In this document: in pieces, positions 12,039-20,639 of the stretch
Position numbering within the stretch: the first letter of the stretch is position 1
Layout: the number at the start of each line of letters is the position of its first letter
Assembly: GCF_002575655.3 (NCBI RefSeq)
Contig: NC_053039.3
Span: forward strand, 236,322,622 to 236,386,621
Length of the DNA stretch: 64,000 bases
Origin: Aegilops tauschii subsp. strangulata
Lineage: Eukaryota > Streptophyta > Magnoliopsida > Poales > Poaceae
Direction: 5' to 3'
Program-made: the position numbers and the translations under genes
The notes under the pieces: generated by a model
The model's input: the letters and a program-made list of their open reading frames with translations, nothing else
The model's database searches: none
What the model was told of the DNA's origin: nothing

Positions 12039-14261
12039 ATGGTTGATGGAAAGAAGCCACAGAAAGGAGGAAAGAGGCCTGAAATCAGTACTGCCTTTGA
12101 GATCCCTAATGACATATACAAAGACTATTGCACTCCTGATGAGGCCAAGTTTGGTAAGGAGGACAAAAATCAGCGCAAGGTGCGCATACAGAGGATAGAA
12201 AGGAGATGGGCAAGGGAGTGGAGGGAGTACAGATATGTTACTCCCAAATACATGAAGAAATTCACACTCAATCCTCCATGCCCAAGACCTCCATTGGCAC
12301 CTGGCCAAATAGCTGATCCCACCAGCCTCAAGCGTGGTGAGGATTATCCTGATGAATGGGCCAAGCGCCAGGCCAAGTTGGCTAGACAGGCCAGAGAAGC
12401 AGTGAGGAAATTCAACGAAGACTCTGCTGCTGCTGCTGCCGCTGAGGCCTCTGTCAAGCCTAAGAAGGTCATGTCAAAGAAGCATGCGCACAAGCCAAGT
12501 GCTTCGCCGTCAGTGACATCAAGGCCAAGTTCCTCAGCTATGCCCTCATGGCCAGAATCCTCAAAGCCCTCACGGCCAATTCCTCACGCTGCTCCTGCTC
12601 CTCCAAAGTCCTCAGCTGCTCCGACCAAGTCCTCAGCACCTGTGCATCTTGCCACGTGCCAAAGGACTACATGCATCTCTATTGCCTCAAGAGCTTCTGC
12701 TAGTTCCTCAGCCGCACCAAATTCTTCAACTGGCCCCTCTCTGCTGAAGACAAAGGCCACTGTTGGACGAGGTTCTCGCCCAAGTCCTCACAAGAAGCAG
12801 GTCGCCTTCCAAGTGTCGTCTGATGGAGACGAAGCTGATGATGAGGTACTTGCTGAAATCATCAATGATAGGCAAGTCAGGGCCGCTAGAGCCAAGGGCA
12901 CAAATGTGCCTCTGCTTTTGGATCCAAAGTTGATCCTCGACTACATTGATCTCTGGCACAAGGACCCAAACACTCCTATGCCTGATTTCAAGTTGACTCC
13001 TGGCCAAAGTCATATGCTGACTGCCTTCATCCAAGAAGAAAAATGGAAATATGAGAAGGCCAGGCAGATCAAGAAAGCACAATACAGGAAGGAGAACTTC
13101 TTGAAGAAAAACGTTGTCTCTATGACAACTGACGAACTTGTGAAGATCCAATCTGAAATCAAAGTCCTCAGCGATGACTTCAATGCTTACTATGCTGATT
13201 GGCAAGGAGCCAAGGTCAGGTTTGTAAAACTGACTGAGAAATTCACTTCAAAGGTTGCAGCTCCATCGCAACCAGAAATTCCTCAGGCTGAAGCATCTGC
13301 TCAGCCGTCTGAAGAACATGCCAGCACCGCTGATGACATTCAGGCTGCTGAAGAAAATGTGAGTTCCAGGGCTGATGACTGCATTTCAACCGCTGATGAA
13401 ATTGCCAGGGCATCCACTAGTGGTGCGCCTGAAGAAAATGAAGAGGTCAGGGCAACTGCATCAGTTGTGCCTGAAGAAAATCAACCACATTCCTCTGCTC
13501 CTCCTGCACCTACACCAACTCCAATTCTTCCATCTGCATCAGATGCAAAGAAGACCAAGGCTGTAGAGCGTGCAGCAGTGAAGAAAAGGAAGGCATCTAC
13601 TTCATCAGATTCTTCAGCTCCGAAGAAGATGAGGACACTGACAAGCTCAGTCGAGAACCCAATTGATGTCGTTCCTCTCACTACCTTACCATCAAAGGCA
13701 CTAGTTCCTTTTGATGAAGAATATGTGATCCCTAGCGGATCTGATGAAGAAAATCCTTCTGCTGCTTCGTCAGAGCAGATGGATGAAGAAATTGAAGTGG
13801 ATGAAATCCCTTCAACACCAGTTGTCTCCTCGCCTATGCCTCAGTTTACTGCTGAAGAGGCCGGCGTTGAAGAAACGGAAGATGAAGATGTGGACATTGG
13901 CTGTACCACACCCGTGCTAAATGGTGACTTTTGGGAAAGTCAGCACCCCAACTCTCCACTCTTCACACCATTGCAACAAATTCCTCAGTCCCCAGCAACT
14001 ACAGTTCAAATGGGATCTGATGAACCACATGCCACACCGTCTGTCCATGAAGAAATTCCAGCCACTAGTGCTGAAGAAAATTTAAATGAAGAATTGAAGA
14101 CCCAGGTTGTCACTAGAGTAGAAGCTGAAATTCCTCAGCCTGAAGAACCTGAGATTGCGATTCCTGGGGTGATAATGCAATTGACTGATACTCCTCAGCC
14201 CAAGCCAAAGGATCCATTCTCAAAGAAGCAGAAATTCAAGGCTGATGATTTCTTCGGCTAG
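12039..14261 (+). CDS. Element 2 extra frame, first part (740 aa, function unknown)
   Basis: The frame is open from 11802, but the first good ATG is 12039 (MVDGKKPQKGGKR). The product is hydrophilic. It has a basic N-terminal region with a compact part (about residues 15-130, containing CPRPPLAPGQ), a Ser/Pro/Ala-rich low-complexity region at about residues 140-240, a helical, probably coiled-coil region near residues 320-400, and a long acidic tail with many Ala-Glu-Glu and Pro-Glu-Glu repeats. I see no signal peptide or strong membrane segment, so an envelope role is not supported. A TAG at 14259-14261 ends it in the same frame as the following 462 codons. The position after RNase H matches the env-like frame of SIRE elements. 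Function is not known to me. Confidence 0.7.
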   Translation: MVDGKKPQKGGKRPEISTAFEIPNDIYKDYCTPDEAKFGKEDKNQRKVRIQRIERRWAREWREYRYVTPKYMKKFTLNPPCPRPPLAPGQIADPTSLKRGEDYPDEWAKRQAKLARQAREAVRKFNEDSAAAAAAEASVKPKKVMSKKHAHKPSASPSVTSRPSSSAMPSWPESSKPSRPIPHAAPAPPKSSAAPTKSSAPVHLATCQRTTCISIASRASASSSAAPNSSTGPSLLKTKATVGRGSRPSPHKKQVAFQVSSDGDEADDEVLAEIINDRQVRAARAKGTNVPLLLDPKLILDYIDLWHKDPNTPMPDFKLTPGQSHMLTAFIQEEKWKYEKARQIKKAQYRKENFLKKNVVSMTTDELVKIQSEIKVLSDDFNAYYADWQGAKVRFVKLTEKFTSKVAAPSQPEIPQAEASAQPSEEHASTADDIQAAEENVSSRADDCISTADEIARASTSGAPEENEEVRATASVVPEENQPHSSAPPAPTPTPILPSASDAKKTKAVERAAVKKRKASTSSDSSAPKKMRTLTSSVENPIDVVPLTTLPSKALVPFDEEYVIPSGSDEENPSAASSEQMDEEIEVDEIPSTPVVSSPMPQFTAEEAGVEETEDEDVDIGCTTPVLNGDFWESQHPNSPLFTPLQQIPQSPATTVQMGSDEPHATPSVHEEIPATSAEENLNEELKTQVVTRVEAEIPQPEEPEIAIPGVIMQLTDTPQPKPKDPFSKKQKFKADDFFG

Positions 14262-14264
14262 CAC

Positions 14265-15653
14265 GTGTTCTTCACAGACTACAATCCCTATAATTATGCT
14301 CGTCTTAGAAGGAAGCGCTTCTGGACCGCCAGCCAGGCAAACTTCTATTCTTCACTGCTCTTCAACAAGGACAAAGTCTTCGACCACGAGCATATTCCTC
14401 ATGTGGACATGGAATCACTGCCATGCTTCACACATGTCCTCAGTGTGCTTCATGACACAGGCCTCCTCAACTTTTGCACAGACATAATTGATTGGAATGA
14501 AGAACTCATTCTTCAATTCTACGCAACACTGCACATCACAGGAGATGCTGACGATGTGAACTCCTGGGTTTTGGACTGGATGACCGAAAACACTCACTAC
14601 AAAGCACCGGCCTCTGAATTACTTCACGCCCTGCCCATCAGTCCTCCACCTGAAGGAGCTCGTTGCATGTACCAAGAGCCTGAGCTTACTGATCACTATA
14701 TGCAAGTGTTGATGAAGCCATTGAAACCTGGTCAAGCCTCAAGGACAAAATTCCTCGTGAAGGAATTGCAGTATGTACCAAGGACAGTCTATCGCATTCT
14801 GACGAAGACTATGAGTCCAATCAAAGGCCACGACTCATCTGATGAGGAAACTGTTGGCATCATGAAGAATCTGGTATTCAACATCATTCATGGCATTCCT
14901 GTCAACTATCACGATTTCTTCATGAGGACTCTGGTAGATGTTGCTGTTTCACCCTTTGAGCTGAAGCCTTATGCACCATGGATTATGAGATTCCTCACAA
15001 CAAGGTCTTCACTCAACCACAAGGCTGATTTTCAGAATCACCTCAGCTACTTGCCCCCGATTGAAGTCCTCAAGCGGGCCTATTCCTCAGCTGACGAAAA
15101 GCGCAAGGCACCAGCTGTTATTGATGAAGGCATTCGTCCATTGGATGGTCAATTTCGCAAAGCTGCATCTTATTCCACCAATGATGACTCTGCCACTCAT
15201 GATTGTACTGCTCATGCATCCAAGCCAAATCCTCAAGCTACTGCTCCTCGTGTGATGACTGACCGTGAGCTTCTGCTAAGTCTTCACCAGAAGGTGGATC
15301 GAAACCATAAATGGGTTAAGCATAAGTTTGGTTCAATTCTTCACAACATGACTGCTACACATAATGCAGTGAAGAAAAATCATTACTACCTCCATGAAGT
15401 CTTTGATCGCACCTGGGCTATTCTGTCACATGTATATGGTGAAGAAGATCTGAAGAACATGGGTCTCAAGGAAGACTTTGACTGGTCTGCACCTCCATCG
15501 AAGAAATACAAGAAGGTCAAGGTTCCTTCCTTGGTGGCTAGCTCATATTCTTCATCGCGCGACACCGATGAGCATGAAGACTTGGACGACACTGCAGCAG
15601 GCCCTACATCAACAAGCGACCCCAACAACGCTGGCGCTCCTTCATCAACTTGA
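14265..15653 (+). CDS. Element 2 extra frame, second part (about 462 aa)
   Basis: This lies in the same frame as the preceding 740-aa frame and is separated only by TAG and one codon. It starts with GTG rather than ATG, so it is probably the downstream half of one protein cut by a nonsense change. It is a compact, non-repetitive domain with many aromatic residues (for example FTDYNPYNYARLRRKRFW near the start, and WVLDWMTENTHY). A His/Lys-rich helical region follows (HNMTATHNAVKKNHYY), then a Ser/Asp-rich tail ending SNNAGAPSST-like. It resembles no enzyme family I can name. It ends with TGA at 15651-15653. Confidence 0.65.
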   Translation: MFFTDYNPYNYARLRRKRFWTASQANFYSSLLFNKDKVFDHEHIPHVDMESLPCFTHVLSVLHDTGLLNFCTDIIDWNEELILQFYATLHITGDADDVNSWVLDWMTENTHYKAPASELLHALPISPPPEGARCMYQEPELTDHYMQVLMKPLKPGQASRTKFLVKELQYVPRTVYRILTKTMSPIKGHDSSDEETVGIMKNLVFNIIHGIPVNYHDFFMRTLVDVAVSPFELKPYAPWIMRFLTTRSSLNHKADFQNHLSYLPPIEVLKRAYSSADEKRKAPAVIDEGIRPLDGQFRKAASYSTNDDSATHDCTAHASKPNPQATAPRVMTDRELLLSLHQKVDRNHKWVKHKFGSILHNMTATHNAVKKNHYYLHEVFDRTWAILSHVYGEEDLKNMGLKEDFDWSAPPSKKYKKVKVPSLVASSYSSSRDTDEHEDLDDTAAGPTSTSDPNNAGAPSST

Positions 15654-16157
15654 TATTCTTCAGGGGCATTAGTCCTCATTTTCGATCCTTTTGGTCATTC
15701 GATGACAAAGGGGGAGAAATTTGAGTTACTCTTCAAGCGGGTCTATCATATATGGGCATTTTTTTGCTAAGTTACAACTCTCGTTCTTCTGAAACTTTGC
15801 TGGATCGAGTTGTAAACTTAAACTCTATGGTGGCCTGATACTTTTGTTGTGATTTTCTGCATGCTTATTCCTCGCATGTTAATGCACGCATGCTGAATTA
15901 CATCAGTCACCATATTTCATCATGCATTTCAAAATCTTCATATTATATGTCAAATGCGTGTATGAATTACGAGATATAGGGGGAGATCTCCATGATTCAA
16001 CTCTTCAAGTGTGCATTGCTTCAAAAGTAAATTCCTCACTATGCACATCTCCAGGGGGAGTTCTTCTATATCTTGCAATCAAATTCCTCAATATCAGTAT
16101 TTACACTTCATATGTTTATCCCCATTGAAAACTTAACCTATATTGTCATTAATCACC
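15654..16157 (+). other. Element 2 3' untranslated region with repeated polypurine tracts
   Basis: Half a kilobase without a gene. It holds three G-rich purine runs that resemble the real polypurine tract: 15707-15719 (AAAGGGGGAGAAA), 15978-15986 (AGGGGGAGA) and 16053-16060 (AGGGGGAG). Confidence 0.7.
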
Positions 16158-16170
16158 AAAAAGGGGGAGA
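16158..16170 (+). other. Polypurine tract of element 2
   Basis: AAAAAGGGGGAGA lies directly before the 3' LTR (one T between). This is the expected primer for plus-strand DNA synthesis. Confidence 0.85.
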
Positions 16171-16171
16171 T

Positions 16172-17665
16172 TGTAAGTGCATCTAGTGCCCCTTAGTGAT
16201 TTTGGTGTATTGAAGACTTATAGGTTAAGAGACTAATGTGTTTATGAGTGTACACAGGTCTATAAGTCTATGAGGAGTTTGATATTTACAGAGAAAGTCG
16301 ACCCCTAAAAATGAAGTTCTTCGACTGAAGACTTTGGATTTCTGAAGACTTTCTGAAGACTTTGAAAGTGAAGAAATTGGTGTGACCTTGAAGACTTGGT
16401 ATTCATTCGAGGAACATGAAGCGTGAAGACTTTTATTTTCGTAGTTTCATTTTCTCTCTCTTGAGTCATAAGAAACACCATACCGTTAAAGGGGGTGGAG
16501 GAAATACTAAGGAAAATTTTCCAAGTGATGCTCAACTCAAAATCCTACACCTACCAATCCCTTCGAGTGAAGCCATTGGAAATCTCATACAGTTCAGTCA
16601 ATTTCTTCAGTGACAGAGACGAAGTTCTTCTGGTCGCTGAGGAATTTGTTCCGACTAAGGAGTTAGGAATTCGCCAGTGCGGATTGCCTACACAGTGAGG
16701 AACATGATAGCCCTGAGGAATTTGATACTCAAATTTCCGACCATTGATGTGCTATGCGCCAGCTATCCCAAAATATCTACCCACCTAACGGTCATATTAT
16801 TGAAGGGCATTTATGTCTTATCATGTCGGGCTGCTCCCTAGGCTATAAATAGCCACCTCCTACAACCACTAGCTGGTTGGCTGCTCCGAGAGAAACTGAC
16901 ACTTGTCATTTGAGAGCATCCCATCCTCCGAGGACTTTGAGCGAAAATCATCGAGTGAGGAAAACCCAAACCCAAACACCTACAAACCCAAAGTGTTGAG
17001 CATCACTGAAGAGATTGATCCTGCGTGGATATGACGCTTGTTACCTTTGAAGACTGTGCTTCTTCCAGATGGTTAGGCGTCATGGTCTAGAGCATCCAAG
17101 AGGAATTGTGGATCGCCGAGTGACCGAGTTTGTGAAGGTTCGGAAGTCACCTGAAGACTTACCATGAGTGATTGGGCGAGGTCTGTGTGACCTTAGCTCA
17201 AGGAGAATACGGTGAGGACTGTGTGTCCTCAGGTTTAAATACCTAGCCGCTCCAACCAGATGTACAACTGAGACAGCAGTTGGAACTGGTCTACCAAATC
17301 ATAGTCTTCACCAAGCCTACTGGTTCTATTTCCTCAACTCTTCCATTTCCTCATTACTGTGTTGTGTGCTTGTCATATCTGTGTTTGAAGACTTTGACTG
17401 AAGACTTTCTCAATTTCCTCAGTTCAATTTATTCAGTCTGTTTGTCTTCATCCTGTGTTATCCTGTGATTACGCTTTCTGTACTCTGTGCTTGTCTTCAT
17501 TTCATCATGATGACCATGCTTGTATTCTGTTATGCTTACTTTTGAGTACTTATTCCGCTGCAAGTAGTTCTTCGCTAAGGGATTTCCTCACCCGCAAATT
17601 CCTCAGTGAAGAATTCATAAAAATCGCCTATTCACCCCCCCTCTAGTCGATATAACGCACTTTCA
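16172..17665 (+). repeat. Element 2 3' LTR (1494 bp)
   Basis: It matches the 5' LTR along its whole length, begins TGTAAGTGCATC, ends CGCACTTTCA, and is followed by the target duplication GCCCC at 17666-17670. It has the TATA box at 16844-16852. Confidence 0.93.
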
Positions 17666-17670
17666 GCCCC

Positions 17671-18778
17671 CTCCTAGGCCGCCTCCTCCTCTCTCCCACT
17701 AAGGCCCAATAAGGCCCATACACTCCCCGGGGGGTTCCGGTAACCTCCCGGTACTCCGGCAAATGCCCGAACTCATCCGGAACCATTCCGATGTCCAAAC
17801 ATAGGCTTCCAATATATCGATATTTACGTATCGACCATTTCAAGACTCCTCGTCATGTCCGTGATCATATCCGGGACTCCGAACTACCTTCGGTACATCA
17901 ATACACATAAACTCATAATATCGATCGTCACCGAACGTTAAGCGTGCGGACCCTACGGGTTCGAGAACTATGTATACATGACCGAGACACGCCTCCGGTC
18001 AATAACCAATAGCGGGACCTGGATGCTCATATTGGTTCCTACATATTCTACGAAGATCTTTATCGGTCAAACCGCATAACAACATACGTTGTTCCCTTTG
18101 TCATCGGTATGTTACTTGTCCGAGATTCGATCGTCGGTATCTCAATACCTAGTTCAATCTCGTTACCGGCATGTCTCTTTACTCATTCTGTAATGCATCA
18201 TCCCGCAACTAACTCATTAGTCACATTGCTTGCAAGGCTTATAGTGATGTGCATTACCGAGAGGGCCCATAGATACCTCTCCGACAATCGGAGTGAGAAA
18301 TCCTAATCTCGATCTATGCCAACTCAACAAGTACCATCGGAGACACCTGTAGAGCACCTTTATAATCACCCAGTTACGTTGTGACGTTTGGTAGCACGCA
18401 AAGTGTTCCTCCGGTATTCGGGAGTTGCATAATCTCATGTCATAGGAACATGTATAAGTCATGAAGAAAGCAATAGCAATATGCTAAACGCTCAAGTGCT
18501 AAGCTAACGGAATGGGTCAAGTCAATCACATCATTCTCTAATGATGTGATCCCGTTAATCAAATGACAACTCATGTCTATGGCTAGGAAACTTAACCATC
18601 TTTGATTCAACGAGCTAGTCAAGTAGAGGCATACTAGTGACACTCTGTTTGTCTATGTATTCACACATGCACTAAGTTTCCGGTTAATACAATTCTAGCA
18701 TGAATAATAAACATTTATCATGATATAAGGAAATATAAATAATAACTTTATTATTGCCTCTAGGGCATATTTCCTTCA
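17671..18778 (-). repeat. Element 1 5' LTR, outer part (1108 bp)
   Basis: Continuation of the LTR interrupted at 3878. On the plus strand it ends CATATTTCCTTCA, the reverse complement of the LTR start TGAAGGAAATATG seen in element 3. Inner and outer parts together make about 1725 bp, close to the 1739 bp of element 3's LTRs. The base after the LTR begins CAAGG, which would be the outer target duplication; its partner is outside the window. Confidence 0.9.
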
Positions 18779-20505
18779 CAAGGCCCTCCGCGTCCCAACG
18801 GCTTCACACAGTCGTCAGGCTAAGTAATGAGCCATTGTCGTTCTCGTGCTATCCTGCAACAAAACATGATGTATGCCTTGTGTTTAGGTACTGTACTGTT
18901 TAATGCTTGCGTGGAATTGACGTCCTTTGCTTAATCTTAAATGCGCGTTTATCCCTCTGAGCTTATATGCTTGTGTTCGTACGATTGGTCCTTATGTATG
19001 TTCTGGTTGCTTGCGGGTATCATATTGCCACAATTGTCGTAAGGGTACGGCTCTTAACACTCATCTTGGCACGGATGCGTCCCGACAAGTTTTTCCTTGG
19101 TAGCTCTCGGTGCAGCCGCTCATTCTGTGAGCGAGGCTCTGGGCAGAACGAGGGTGCAGACAAAGAACTAGCCAAGGTACCATCACACGAAAGATTTCAT
19201 AGTACGAACACTAACTAAAGCCAAGGGATAAACGAATGCAAAAATCTAGGATTCATCAAGAGGAAATGATTGCGTAGACTTAGCTTTTGTCCTTGTTCCT
19301 TTCCATCCCTTCCGGTTGCACGCGCTTGGTGTGCTCGCGATATCCGGAAAGACGGAGGCCAGGCGAATAACTCTCTAGTTCCCGGCAGGGACCAATACAC
19401 GTTATGCGTGTCTTGCGGGCAGTGGGATATGGTGCCGAGCTTTCCCGGTCCCTCTCCCCTCACTTCTTTCGAGCAACCCGACAACGGTTGTCGCATGGAT
19501 CACGCCAGTGCGGACGGCCTTGCCGGAGCATACTTGCCGGGTATCGATCAATGGATTCGTACCGGCGTTTTACTCAGGATTTCCCCAAGCATAAATATTT
19601 TTAGTATTTGTTGAGTTGTCAGTTTGGTTTAGATGCGGAATATGTCATACATTCCAATTTGTTGCATCAACCAAGAGAGAATGCTGAACGCTGACATCTC
19701 ACGGACACATGCAACAGTATTCGAACCAATCAATCATTGATTATTGTGTATGATCATTGCTCGAGTATGCGTGACAATGGAGGACATGGGCAATCATTTA
19801 TTCTTTTGCTTTTTAAGACTAGCCTGGCATTGAAGGCCAACGAGGGTAGATGAGCTCTACACCAAGTCCGACGTCATCTTGGACAAGATCAAATTGGTGA
19901 TGCATCTGTACCACCTCGATGGTGTCGAGGCCTAGAAGGCGGGGAGCTGATCGTCTGTAAGATCTTATACCAGATGTCAGAGCACTAGAAAAGAAAGGTG
20001 TCAAGAAGGAAGCAACAACACGACATCCAAAATGCACCTCCAACATATCACGAGTCGAGTATCGAGTTCCCCACTCATGACTGTAGCTAAATGTGATGTC
20101 TCTGAGTCTAAAGGCGTTGCTCCAAAGACCGACATAAACTACGCCGACCCACTGGACCGCAAGGCGGTACCCCAAGAGTACACCACTCACTTCACGCCAT
20201 ACAAAACTAAGAATTTCACACAGATTAGGTTACATCAAAACCATCTTACATACTTAGACGTTCTTCATGCATATGTTTGGTTTGAGAACCAAAGTTGCAT
20301 GAACCAAGCGTCATGTTTGGTATGTAGAGCACTATAACAACTATGAGTTACAGTTTCATACAATTACTCTCACTTTTTGGTCGTATTTGATTTTTGCGCA
20401 GTGCAATGAGTCATCTACTAAATGTACGAGCTCTACATCCTATTTAGTTTTCTAGATTCTTCTTAAAATAGCATGATACTTGCCGAACATTATATTTTTT
20501 TCGAA
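18779..20505. other. Unassigned intergenic sequence
   Basis: I find no gene or recognisable repeat terminus in these 1.7 kb. Open frames here are short, overlap on both strands and lack recognisable domains. The outer target site of element 1 lies at its left edge, and the A-rich tail of the LINE at its right edge. Confidence 0.4.
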
Positions 20506-20639
20506 TACGCACGAGTGTGCGCACTTTATATTAAAGAAGAAGATGGGGAGAGCCCCTCCATCGTTAGAGTTACATGTTACATGTTGTCGTGCTACATGCT
20601 ACAATGACTCAACTCCACTCCACCCAAAGCGCTATGAGC

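Larger units (their letters stand above)
3879..17665 (+). mobile_element. Element 2: complete 13.8 kb SIRE/Maximus-type Copia retrotransposon
   Basis: A full-length LTR retrotransposon nested in element 1's LTR. It has LTRs at 3879-5384 and 16172-17665, TG...CA termini, a perfect 5 bp target duplication GCCCC (3874-3878 and 17666-17670), a methionine-tRNA primer site, a gag region, a Copia-order pol region, and then 5.5 kb of extra sequence with a long open frame before the 3' LTR. The size, the LTR words (TGTAAGTGCATCTAG) and the extra downstream frame fit the Maximus/SIRE lineage. By eye the LTRs differ at roughly 22 aligned positions plus a 14 bp indel, which suggests a fairly recent insertion. 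The gag and pol frames are nevertheless broken. Confidence 0.92.

Noticed and set aside
12039..15653. An envelope protein
   Set aside because: The location fits the env-like frame of SIRE elements, but no signal peptide, membrane anchor or cleavage site is visible.
18779..20337. Short frames up to 123 codons on both strands
   Set aside because: No conserved motif, overlapping on both strands, no codon-usage contrast. Treated as non-coding.
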